Origin: Chloroflexota bacterium
GTDB taxonomy: Bacteria; Chloroflexota; Dehalococcoidia; SZUA-161; SpSt-899
DNA: 9,407 nt
Reading direction: 5' to 3'
Assembly: GCA_018725455.1 (NCBI GenBank)
Contig: QLUN01000021.1
Coordinates: 1 to 9,407, forward strand
Position 1 is the first letter of the stretch, and each line of letters starts with the position of its first letter. The translations under genes were made by a program, and so were the position numbers. The notes under the pieces were generated by a model that was not told the DNA's origin, searched no databases, and worked only from the letters and a program-made list of their open reading frames with translations. Shown here piece by piece: positions 1 through 6,939 of the stretch.

Positions 1-167
1 AAGAACTGAGGAGAGTTGTAGCATTTTAGTGCCATCGATTTGTCCGAAAACGATTGAACCAATACAATCTCTATCCCGACATGGCTTCCAAAGCCGCCGG
101 TTATGCGCAGACCGTTCAGTGGTGGAGCAATTGGCCAGTAGATTTCGGACAAGAGATACCCACGAAT

Positions 168-196
168 TAGCGAATCTTGCTGATATGATATATAAT
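168..196 (+). promoter_or_regulatory. Possible sigma-70-type promoter for the ParB/nuclease/vsr/dcm run
   Basis: A perfect TATAAT stands at 191-196. The best -35 candidate 17 bases upstream (168-173, TAGCGA) matches TTGACA poorly, and there is no TGn extension. Transcription would start near 203, giving a leader of about 115 bases before the ATG at 320. The poor -35 suggests a weak or activator-dependent promoter, if it is one at all. Confidence 0.3.
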
Positions 197-306
197 CAAT
201 CTCGGAACAATACGTGTTAGGCTGATGGGTTGTTTGGAAGCTTTACTCATAATTATACGACGCTCCCCCCGCTGCTCTCGCTTTACAGACAGTGGGTAGA
301 CTGCAT

Positions 307-312
307 GGAGGA
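307..312 (+). promoter_or_regulatory. Shine-Dalgarno site that fixes the start of the ParB-like gene
   Basis: GGAGGA lies 7 bases before the ATG at 320, ideal spacing. The longer alternatives in the same frame (TTG at 230 and ATG at 305) have no comparable site, and the 305 ATG itself overlaps this site. The ATG at 320 is therefore preferred. Confidence 0.75.
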
Positions 313-319
313 CTGTGTC

Positions 320-1471
320 ATGACTGATGTGAGATTCTCTGGCTACGGACGAAAACGCCCTCAGGTAAACAAGCCGGTCAGCTTGCTTCACCTAGACAGC
401 CAAAACCCCAGACTTCCTGAAGAAGCGCAAGGTAAAAGCGAAGAGGAATTGCTCAATGTGCTCTATAAAGAATTCTACTTAGATGAGCTTGCGGACTCGA
501 TGGCGGAGAATGGATACTTCGACGCGGAGCCTCTGGTTGCAGTACCTCATAAGCTGCCCAGTGAGCTTGAAGATATTGATCCGAATTCAAAGGAATTTCA
601 GGATTTTATTAACAGAAACAGCACCGAATTGATAGTGGTTGAGGGAAACAGAAGGCTTGCAACGGCAAGGCTTTTGCTAGACCTGGAATTGCGAGAAAAG
701 CTCCGGATCAAGCACTGGCCTAGCCTATCTGAACAAGTGGCGGATGACTTGAGAATCCTTCCAGTTATTGTCTATTTGAGGCGAAGTGAAGTGACACCGT
801 ACTTGGGCGTCCGGCATATCATGGGGATTCAAAAATGGGATTCCTATGCCAAAGCGCGATACATAGTTCAGTTGACTGAAAGTGGCTTGTCTATCAAGCA
901 AGTACAGGAGCAAATTGGAGACAAGCAACGAGGCTCAACAACTCAGAGTTATGTGGCCTACAAGTTATTGGAGCAAGTAGAAAACGAATTCGATTTCGAC
1001 ACAAGACGAGCTAAGAGAGATTTCTCACTCTTGTTGCTTGCTATTGGACAAGGAAATATCAAACGATTCTTAGGATTACCCAGGAGACTAGCAGAAGTAA
1101 ATCCCGACGAGCCGGTGGCGACAGAAAACCTAGATGACCTGAGAGTTCTGGTTACTTGGATTTTTGGAGATGGTAAGAAAGAGCGCGTAATAACAGATTC
1201 GCGTCTTATCACGAATCGTCTATCACACATTGTGAATAGTGCTGAGGCAGTTTCATATCTTGAGAGAACCGGAGATTTAGAAGGCGCTTATGAGCGAACT
1301 GACGGTGAAGAAAAAATGTTGCTAAAATATCTAAGCACGGCGAACCTTAAGCTTGAAGGAGCTTTAGGAGTTGCTCACCGTCACAAGACGCCGGAAGTGA
1401 TTTCCGAGGCAGAAAAGTGCGAGCAGACAATCAAGGCATTACTCAAGATCGTGAGGAGCACCGATGATTGA
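320..1471 (+). CDS. ParB-like N-terminal-domain protein, putative DNA-binding regulator or sensor of the module
   Basis: The product is 383 aa from the ATG at 320, chosen because of the GGAGGA site. Residues 15-75 resemble the start of a ParB N domain (positions 'HLDSQNPRLPEE', then 'LADSMAENGYFDAEPLVAV'). Residues 107-117 carry the ParB-type EGNRRLA motif, which in ParB/Srx-fold proteins forms the nucleotide-binding pocket. Residues 172-215 (KWDSYAKARYIVQL, then LSIKQVQEQIG) look like a KorB-type helix-turn-helix. The rest is helical and unrecognised. ParB-family proteins bind specific DNA sites and hydrolyse CTP, but some fold relatives are nucleases. There is no ParA partner here, so plasmid or chromosome partition is unlikely. 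Position as first gene, with an 8-base overlap into the nuclease-like gene, suggests a role in regulating or targeting that module. Fold assignment is fairly secure; function is inference. Confidence 0.75.
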   Translation: MTDVRFSGYGRKRPQVNKPVSLLHLDSQNPRLPEEAQGKSEEELLNVLYKEFYLDELADSMAENGYFDAEPLVAVPHKLPSELEDIDPNSKEFQDFINRNSTELIVVEGNRRLATARLLLDLELREKLRIKHWPSLSEQVADDLRILPVIVYLRRSEVTPYLGVRHIMGIQKWDSYAKARYIVQLTESGLSIKQVQEQIGDKQRGSTTQSYVAYKLLEQVENEFDFDTRRAKRDFSLLLLAIGQGNIKRFLGLPRRLAEVNPDEPVATENLDDLRVLVTWIFGDGKKERVITDSRLITNRLSHIVNSAEAVSYLERTGDLEGAYERTDGEEKMLLKYLSTANLKLEGALGVAHRHKTPEVISEAEKCEQTIKALLKIVRSTDD

Positions 1472-2318
1472 GATACCTAATCCAGACTCGCCTACAGGAC
1501 TTGCCGATTGGGTTGAATTGAGCATTTTAGTCTCAAGCAATAGTCTCTCTAAAGCGGCTGCAGCTTCTGCGATTGAAGGTGTCGCGGGAGAAGAGCCTTC
1601 TGAAGCCTTTATTGCCGGCATTTGGCGTGAGTTAGAAAGGCGACAACGACTTTACTCGCGGTCATTCTTTCGCGTTGAGGATCGCTTCATAGAGCCTGAA
1701 ATAGATCATCAGCCACCCGAATACCTGGCTTGTCTCCTCCTATCGCTTTATGGTGGACAGGGGCGCGCTCACCGTCCAGCTAAGCTGTTCGAGAGACTTA
1801 GCCGTGAGGCGATAAGCTGCTATCTTTCTGGGCAAGCCGTTGTTTTTGGCTGGCCTTCTGATCCCGATGATAGCCCCAACGAGGAGGAAGAGTCTCGAAT
1901 CAAGCGCAAAGTCCGAAGGGTTGCAGAGGTATTAGGGGAAAGGTTCTGTGAGTCTCCCCCCGCTCGTTTCAATGACAGAGGCTTAGACGTCGTTGGCTGG
2001 ATTCCATTTGTGGATAGGAGATCAAGCCAAATTGTTGTTCTCATACAAAGCACCGTTGGGCAAAACTGGAAGGATAAGCTTCCCGTGCCATTAGATGCTT
2101 GGCGTCAATACGTGCATTGGGGCTGCAGCCCTGTCAAAGCGTTTGCGGTTCCTCGTGTTGTTAACGACTATGAATGGCATGAGGCATCTGTAGACAAGGG
2201 CATCTTGTTTGACAGAGTCCGAATTGTCAATTTGCTTTCAGATGGCGTACAAGATATGGCCTTCAGGCAAGAACTAAATGCCTGGATAGAACAGCGGTTA
2301 GCCGACTTGGAAGATTGA
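1464..2318 (+). CDS. Hypothetical protein with a probable PD-(D/E)XK nuclease core
   Basis: A 284-aa protein that I do not recognise as a named family. The ATG at 1464 is preceded by GAGGAG at 1453-1458 and overlaps the stop of the ParB-like gene by 8 bases. Residues 1-130 are a predicted helical region, with 'YLACLLLSLYGG' around 87-98 probably a buried helix rather than a membrane span. Residues 171-205 carry the telling pattern: D171-x3-D175 in GLDVVGW, a short strand-loop with D184, Q189, then Q195 followed by GxNWxxK (W202, K203, K205). A D...QxxxG...K arrangement like this recalls the catalytic core of Mrr-type and other restriction-endonuclease folds in which Glu is replaced by Gln. 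The usual Lys two residues after Q195 is absent (T197), so K203 or K205 may stand in, or activity may be lost. Tight linkage with vsr and dcm supports a restriction role. Nuclease fold is likely, activity unproven. Confidence 0.6.
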   Translation: MIEIPNPDSPTGLADWVELSILVSSNSLSKAAAASAIEGVAGEEPSEAFIAGIWRELERRQRLYSRSFFRVEDRFIEPEIDHQPPEYLACLLLSLYGGQGRAHRPAKLFERLSREAISCYLSGQAVVFGWPSDPDDSPNEEEESRIKRKVRRVAEVLGERFCESPPARFNDRGLDVVGWIPFVDRRSSQIVVLIQSTVGQNWKDKLPVPLDAWRQYVHWGCSPVKAFAVPRVVNDYEWHEASVDKGILFDRVRIVNLLSDGVQDMAFRQELNAWIEQRLADLED

Positions 2319-2324
2319 TTCTTC

Positions 2325-2792
2325 ATGGTAAAGTCTCCTTCTTTCACTGACCTAAAGGCAGCATCGGAAGCAAGCTCGCGGGCAAAGTGTCACAATCGAC
2401 GCACTGGCACGCAGCATGAAAAAATGCTGCGGAATGAATTGTGGCGGATGGGCTTGCCGTACCGAAAAAACGTGGGAGCCTTGCATGGCAACCCCGATAT
2501 CGTTTTTGCCCGCGCACGCGTAGCAGTTTTTTGCGATGGTGATTTTTGGCACGGTCGCAACTGGAAAGAGCTTAAATCAAAGCTCTGCCAGGGCACGAAT
2601 GCAGAGTACTGGCTCTCGAAGGTAGAGAGCAATATTGAGCGAGACAGGCTGAATAACGCTTTGTTAGAAGCAGATGGCTGGAGCGTTCTCAGACTTTGGG
2701 AGACGGATATCAAGCGAGACCCGCAAGCTGCTGCAGAATTAGTAAGAGAAGTGGTGATTGAGCGTTATAAAATGCTTGAACATGCAAGGTGA
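2325..2792 (+). CDS. vsr: Vsr-family endonuclease (very-short-patch-repair type)
   Basis: The product is 155 aa, close to the 156 aa of E. coli Vsr. Vsr nicks beside T:G mismatches created by deamination of 5-methylcytosine, and it normally travels with a C5 methyltransferase as it does here. Visible family residues are E32, the catalytic Asp D58 in NPDIVF, F74-W75-H76 in DGDFWHG, N103/R106/D107 in the 'NIERDR' helix, and 'GWSVLRLWETD' at 118-128. All four zinc ligands of the E. coli enzyme (C66, H71, C73, C117) are replaced, here by D73, R78, W80 and T127, so this belongs to the metal-site-free branch of the family. The start ATG at 2325 lies 6 bases after the previous stop, with GGAAG 11 bases upstream. 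The stop overlaps an alternative GTG start of the methyltransferase. It might act as the restriction partner rather than in repair. Confidence 0.88.
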   Translation: MVKSPSFTDLKAASEASSRAKCHNRRTGTQHEKMLRNELWRMGLPYRKNVGALHGNPDIVFARARVAVFCDGDFWHGRNWKELKSKLCQGTNAEYWLSKVESNIERDRLNNALLEADGWSVLRLWETDIKRDPQAAAELVREVVIERYKMLEHAR

Positions 2793-2806
2793 AGGGCCGT
2801 ATCCAG

Positions 2807-4126
2807 ATGAGATTTGTTGACCTTTTTGCTGGTCTTGGTGGCTTTCATATAGCATTGAGAAGGCTTGGACATGAGTGTGTTTTCGCTTCCGAGATCGACG
2901 ACGAGCTTCGCTCGCTCTACATTGAGAACTTTCCTGAAGCAGAGCCAAAAACTTCTGGGGATATACATGAATGCACAGATAAAGTGCCACCTCATGAGAT
3001 TTTATGTGCTGGCTTTCCTTGCCAGCCTTTCTCGAAATCTGGATCTCAATTGGGGATGAGTGACAGGGACCAAGGAACCCTGTTTGACGAGATAGTGTTT
3101 GTTCTGGACAAGTGCCAACCCTCATACGTAATCCTGGAAAACGTAGGAAACTTTGAGCGGCATGACAATGGCCGCACCTGGCAAATTGTTCGGGAAAAGC
3201 TAGAAGCTCTGGGTTATGACGTGCGCGGAACTGAGCATATCACCAGTGGTGGGCCAGGGCTGATCTCACCGCACCATTTGGGGTTCCCCCACTCACGCGA
3301 GAGGTTTTTCATTGTTGCAAAGCAAGGGAATCTCCCCGAGAATCCCTTTCCTCTTACAAACCGGAAGCACGTGACCAACCTAAGCGCCATCGTCCAACCT
3401 GCAACGGAATTGACTGAGCAAGATCTTTTAGAAACTCATCTTACCAATAGTCAGCGCGAGTGCATAGAGCATTGGAATCTATTCTTGTCACAATTCTCAG
3501 AAGAAGCATCCCTCCCATCTTTCCCAATTTGGGGTGATGAGATAGGTGCCATCTATCCTTTTGCAGATTACACCCCTTATGTAGCACCAATCGAGGAGCT
3601 AAAGCGGTCTCTGGATGGTCATTTCTCAACAGTATCTCCTTCACGCGAAGAACTGTTACAGTTGCTACCTAGTTACGCTAGAGCTAAAGAGGCCAAATTC
3701 GCTAAGTGGAAAATTGACTTTATTCGTTGGAATCGAGAATGGTTTCAGAAGCACCGAGAATACTTCCCGCAAGAATGGGTTGAAAAGCTTTGGAGCTTTC
3801 CCCCCTCATTTCGTAAGCTCGAATGGAATTGTAAAGGAGAAGAAAGAAATTTATGGAAGCATGTGCTTCAGTTCCGACCATCTGGCCTAAGGGTAAAGCG
3901 ATATTCTTCCTCACCTTCATTGGTGGCTATGACAAACACTCAGATTCCAGTAATTGGGCCACAACAAAGATTCTTAACTCGAGTCGAGGGGCTGAGACTA
4001 CAAGGTTTTCCGGACCACCACAAGCTACCAAAATCTCGAGGAAAAGCCTTCAAGGCATTAGGCAATGCAGTTCATGTTGGAGTAGTAGAGGCTATTGCTA
4101 ATCAGCTGCTTGGCGACTACTCTTAG
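2807..4126 (+). CDS. dcm: DNA (cytosine-5)-methyltransferase
   Basis: The product is 439 aa from the ATG at 2807. It transfers a methyl group from S-adenosylmethionine to C5 of cytosine in a specific DNA site. The motifs run in the canonical order: motif I DLFAGLGG (5-12), motif IV GFPCQPFSKSG with nucleophile C72, motif VI ENV (111-113), motif VIII SRERFFIVA (163-171), motif IX RFLTRVEGLRLQGFP (388-402) and motif X LGNAV (418-422). The stretch between VIII and IX, about 200 residues and rich in Trp and basic residues around 300-360, is the target-recognition domain; its DNA target cannot be read from sequence. A GTG start at 2789 overlapping the vsr stop would add six residues, but the conserved family start fits 2807, with GAAGG at 2791-2795. 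The symbol marks the family, not proven orthology to E. coli Dcm. Confidence 0.93.
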   Translation: MRFVDLFAGLGGFHIALRRLGHECVFASEIDDELRSLYIENFPEAEPKTSGDIHECTDKVPPHEILCAGFPCQPFSKSGSQLGMSDRDQGTLFDEIVFVLDKCQPSYVILENVGNFERHDNGRTWQIVREKLEALGYDVRGTEHITSGGPGLISPHHLGFPHSRERFFIVAKQGNLPENPFPLTNRKHVTNLSAIVQPATELTEQDLLETHLTNSQRECIEHWNLFLSQFSEEASLPSFPIWGDEIGAIYPFADYTPYVAPIEELKRSLDGHFSTVSPSREELLQLLPSYARAKEAKFAKWKIDFIRWNREWFQKHREYFPQEWVEKLWSFPPSFRKLEWNCKGEERNLWKHVLQFRPSGLRVKRYSSSPSLVAMTNTQIPVIGPQQRFLTRVEGLRLQGFPDHHKLPKSRGKAFKALGNAVHVGVVEAIANQLLGDYS

Positions 4127-4164
4127 GTGGTCAAGGTTTACGCAGTCACCTACCCGGAAGAGTT

Positions 4165-4182
4165 GAGAGCCATGATGCTCTC
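4165..4182. repeat. Short perfect hairpin after dcm
   Basis: A 6-base stem (GAGAGC / GCTCTC) encloses a 6-base loop, 38 bases after the dcm stop. There is no T-run after it, so it is not a typical intrinsic terminator, though it may stabilise the 3' end of the transcript. Confidence 0.35.
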
Positions 4183-4219
4183 TAAACCAGAGACTTGTAG
4201 GTTTTCAGGATGCACAGCC

Positions 4220-4280
4220 GCCCAACAAGTGCATGCAGCTGACCCGCTTCGCGGGCGGCTGATGCGCCAGTTGTTAAGAC
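4220..4280 (+). repeat. attC-like integron recombination site (candidate)
   Basis: The left core GCCCAAC (4220-4226) fits RYYYAAC. The right core GTTAAGA (4273-4279) fits GTTRRRY at six of seven positions. Between them the strand folds on itself: AACAA (4224-4228) with TTGTT (4271-4275), GCAT (4231-4234) with ATGC (4262-4265), CAGC (4236-4239) with GCTG (4258-4261), and CCCGC (4243-4247) with GCGGG (4251-4255) around a TTC loop. G4235 is left unpaired and there is an unpaired spacer near the cores, both features of attC sites. At about 60 bases it has the usual size. It lies downstream of dcm in the orientation expected for the 3' end of a cassette. No integrase gene or second attC is in the window, so it may be solitary or decayed. 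Confidence 0.5.
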
Positions 4281-4314
4281 GCTTGAAAACGACGGGTTGA
4301 CAAGGAGAAGCTGA

Positions 4315-6855
4315 ATGTCAGTTAAAGAGGCCACAGCCCGAATCAAGATCAACAAGCTGCTCGAAGTGGCAGGCTGGCGCTTCTTTCTGGAAGGGACCGC
4401 GCCCGCCAACATCCGCCTCGAGCTCAGCGTCACGATCAAGTCGTCCGATCTCGAAGCGCTGGGCGAGAACTTCGAGAAGATCAATAAGGGCTTCATCGAC
4501 TTTCTGCTGCTCGACACGAAAGGCTTCCCGCTCATCGTCCTTGAGGCGAAATCGGAGGACAAGAACCCGCTCGTTGGCAAGGAGCAGGCCCGTAAGTACG
4601 CCAGGTCCCAAAACTGCCGGTTTGTGATCCTTTCAAACGGCAACCTGCACTACTTCTGGGACCTGGAGCGCGGCAACCCGTACGTTATCACGTCCTTCCC
4701 TACACCGGACTCGGTGATCGGCTATCAGCAGGTCACGCCCAACCCGCGACGCCTCATCGAGGACCAAGTGAACGACGACTACATCGTGCTGACCCAGCGC
4801 CCGAACTACCAATCTGAAGCGGCATGGCGCAACGAGGGGGAGCGTCCCGGCTACATCCAGGCTAACAAACTGCATTTCTTGCGGCCCTATCAGTTGAAGG
4901 CCATTCACGCCCTGCAACGGGCAGTGAAAGACGGCAGGGACCGCTTCCTGTTCGAGATGGCCACGGGCACGGGCAAGACCCTCACGGCCGGCGCCGTCAT
5001 CAAACTGTTCCTGCGCTCCCGCAACGCCCGGCGCGTCCTCTTTTTGGTTGATCGCCTTGAGCTGGAGGATCAGGCCAAGAAGACCTTCGCGGCGCTGCTG
5101 TCCGCCGACTTTCAGACGGTGATCTACAAGGAGAACCGCGACGACTGGCGGCATGCGGAAATCGTCGTTACCACGGTGCAGTCGCTGCTCTTCAACAACA
5201 AGTACCAGCGGCTCTTTTCGCCGACCGATTTCGACCTGGTCATCTCCGACGAAGCCCACCGCTCCATCGGCGGCAACGCCCGCGCCGTCTTCGACTACTT
5301 CATCGGCTATAAGCTCGGCCTCACCGCCACGCCTCGGGACTACCTCAAGAAGCTCGACAAGGCCAAGCCTACCATTCGGGACCCGCGCGAATTCGAGCGC
5401 CGTCTGCTGCTCGACACCTACCGCACTTTTGGCTGCGAAGACAGCCAACCCACCTTCCGCTACTCGCTGCTTGATGGCGTGAAGGATGGCTACCTCATCA
5501 ACCCCACCATCGTCGATGCCCGCACCGAGATCACCACCGAGCTGCTCTCCGAAGATGGCTTCGTGGTCGCGTTTACCGACGACATGGGCGAAGACCAACG
5601 GGAGGCCTTCAAACAGCGGGAGTTCGAGAAGCGCTTCTTCGCCGACGCCACCAACCAGCTTTTATGCAAGACCTTCCTGGAGAACGCCCTGCGCGATCCG
5701 GTGAGCGGTGAGATCGGTAAGTCCATCATCTTTGCCGTCAGTCAGAACCACGCCGCGAAGCTGGCGCAGATCCTCAACCAGATGGCCGACCGCATGTTCC
5801 CCGGCAAGTACCAATCCGACTTTGCCGTGCAGGTCACCTCGCAGATCCCAGACGCCCAGCAGTTCAGCATCAACTTCAGCAACAACAACCTGCTCGGCTC
5901 TGCCAACTTCCTGCCCGCCTACAAGACCAGCAAGGCGCGCGTCTGCGTAACGGTTGGCATGATGACCACGGGATACGACTGCACCGACATCCTCAATCTC
6001 GGCCTCATCCGTCCGATCTTCTCGCCGACGGACTTCATTCAGATCAAGGGGCGCGGCACCCGCAATCACAACTTCCTCGAACAGCTCTTCGACGACAGTC
6101 TTAAGGATGGCGTCTCGCAGCCACAAAAGACCACCTTCAAGCTCTTCGACTTCTTCGCCAACTGCGAATACTTTGAGGAGGAGTTCAACTACGACGAGGT
6201 GCTGAAGCTTCCCCTGCCCAAAGGCAAAGGCAGGGAGGGGGAAGGCGGCGAAGGCCCGGTGGTGGTCGGCGGCACCTACGAGCACCTGGGCGCCGACATC
6301 CTCTCCATGGTCAAGGAGGAGACCATCGGCTACGAAGGGATGAAGATCGACCGCATGTTCTTCGAGAAATTCGAGGACACCGTGCGCGAGAACGAGACCA
6401 TTGTTGCCGCCGTCGAAGCCGGTCAATGGGACCGAGTTATCGACTACGTGAACCGCAAGGTCTTCGACAAGCCCAAGGAGTACTACACCCTCGACAAGCT
6501 TCGCAAGGCCGCCGCCGTGGACCGTCTCCTGAGCTTGCGCGAAATCATGGAGAAGATCTTCGGCCTCATCCCGCGCTTCAAGTCCAAGGACGAGCTGCTG
6601 GAAGAGGAGTTCGCCAAGTTCGTTACCGACTGCAAGCCCAAAGAGGCCAAAGCCATCCCGGCCATCAAGACCTACTTCAAAGCCTACGTCATCAGCGGCC
6701 AGGTGCGCCACATCATCGAGAGCAAGCAGTTCACCGACCTGGCCACCAACCCGTTCTTCTCCACCCGCGACTTCCGCGCTGTGCCAGAGAAGTACCGCTT
6801 CCTCATTCCCGATTACGTCAAGGATTACGTCTCGTTGAACCAGTTCGCCGCCTGA
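4315..6855 (+). CDS. hsdR: Type I restriction enzyme R subunit (HsdR)
   Basis: An 846-aa motor and nuclease subunit of a type I restriction complex. It cuts unmodified DNA away from the recognition site after ATP-driven translocation, and needs HsdM and HsdS to find its target. The N-terminal nuclease domain shows D63 and E77-A-K79 (in IVLEAKS), the PD-(D/E)XK triad. The helicase part has Walker A ATGTGKT (216-222), DEAH at 312-315, TATP (337-340), and motif VI QIKGRGTR (576-583). The C-terminal third (about 620-846) resembles the EcoEI-type R subunit C domain that docks onto the methylase. AGGAG at 4303-4307 sits 7 bases before the ATG. A Gly/Lys/Glu-rich insert at about 632-648 comes from a short palindromic stretch. 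All key residues are present, so it should be active. It opens the GC-rich second module. Confidence 0.95.
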   Translation: MSVKEATARIKINKLLEVAGWRFFLEGTAPANIRLELSVTIKSSDLEALGENFEKINKGFIDFLLLDTKGFPLIVLEAKSEDKNPLVGKEQARKYARSQNCRFVILSNGNLHYFWDLERGNPYVITSFPTPDSVIGYQQVTPNPRRLIEDQVNDDYIVLTQRPNYQSEAAWRNEGERPGYIQANKLHFLRPYQLKAIHALQRAVKDGRDRFLFEMATGTGKTLTAGAVIKLFLRSRNARRVLFLVDRLELEDQAKKTFAALLSADFQTVIYKENRDDWRHAEIVVTTVQSLLFNNKYQRLFSPTDFDLVISDEAHRSIGGNARAVFDYFIGYKLGLTATPRDYLKKLDKAKPTIRDPREFERRLLLDTYRTFGCEDSQPTFRYSLLDGVKDGYLINPTIVDARTEITTELLSEDGFVVAFTDDMGEDQREAFKQREFEKRFFADATNQLLCKTFLENALRDPVSGEIGKSIIFAVSQNHAAKLAQILNQMADRMFPGKYQSDFAVQVTSQIPDAQQFSINFSNNNLLGSANFLPAYKTSKARVCVTVGMMTTGYDCTDILNLGLIRPIFSPTDFIQIKGRGTRNHNFLEQLFDDSLKDGVSQPQKTTFKLFDFFANCEYFEEEFNYDEVLKLPLPKGKGREGEGGEGPVVVGGTYEHLGADILSMVKEETIGYEGMKIDRMFFEKFEDTVRENETIVAAVEAGQWDRVIDYVNRKVFDKPKEYYTLDKLRKAAAVDRLLSLREIMEKIFGLIPRFKSKDELLEEEFAKFVTDCKPKEAKAIPAIKTYFKAYVISGQVRHIIESKQFTDLATNPFFSTRDFRAVPEKYRFLIPDYVKDYVSLNQFAA
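6208..6244. repeat. In-frame palindromic GC-rich stretch inside hsdR
   Basis: CTTCCCCTGCC at the left is mirrored imperfectly by GGCAGGGAGGGGGAAG at the right, around an AAAGGCAAA centre. It is translated as part of a linker (LPLPKGKGREGEGGEG) just before the conserved VGGTYEHLGAD block. It could be a small dispersed palindromic repeat tolerated in a flexible linker, or simply a low-complexity linker. Confidence 0.4.
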
Positions 6856-6866
6856 GAAAATAGAAT

Positions 6867-6922
6867 ATGGATAAGCAGGATGAACAGGATTGATTCTTAT
6901 CTTGTCTATCCTGCCCATCCAT
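6867..6922. repeat. Intergenic palindromic repeat between hsdR and hsdM
   Basis: Two 24-base arms (6867-6890 and 6899-6922) pair at 19 positions around an 8-base loop, with ATGGAT and GCAGGAT as uninterrupted blocks. The words GGATAAGCAGGATGAACAGG are of a kind I recognise as dispersed in intergenic regions of many environmental bacteria. It fills most of the 84-base gap and ends 9 bases before the hsdM ribosome site. It may form an RNA hairpin that sets the relative output of R and M, or be a REP-like passenger. Confidence 0.7.
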
Positions 6923-6939
6923 GTAAATAAAGGAATTGT

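Larger units (their letters stand above)
1..319. other. Leader region without a recognisable gene
   Basis: Both strands were read for this stretch. The short open frames in it (for example 29-220 and 30-170 on the + strand) have no recognisable motif. The 30-170 frame is open from just after a stop, has an internal ATG at 81, and ends at a TAG at 168-170; it could be a decayed gene tail or chance. The part from about 160 to 260 is AT-rich and holds the only good -10 element upstream of the first module. No strong hairpin, tRNA or terminator was seen. Confidence 0.5.

Noticed and set aside
29..220. 63-codon frame in the leader, GTG start
   Set aside because: No ribosome site, no motif, and it overlaps the candidate promoter; treated as non-coding.
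320..1471. Plasmid or chromosome partition locus
   Set aside because: There is no ParA ATPase and no parS-like repeat set; the neighbours are nuclease and methyltransferase genes.
4127..4300. Open frame of 57 codons starting GTG right after the dcm stop and reading through the attC-like site
   Set aside because: No ribosome site, no recognisable motif, and its second half is just the translated palindrome. A gene remnant is possible but cannot be supported.
4297..4302. TTGACA resembling a perfect -35 element
   Set aside because: It ends 12 bases before the hsdR ATG, leaving no room for a -10 and a leader; it overlaps the ribosome-site region and is probably chance.
4633..5598. Long open frame on the - strand (321 codons), and a 753-codon one at 5662-7923
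   Set aside because: Both lie antisense to hsdR/hsdM in GC-rich DNA, where third-position G/C keeps the opposite strand open. The translations are low-complexity Val/Leu/Glu/Gly-rich with no motif.
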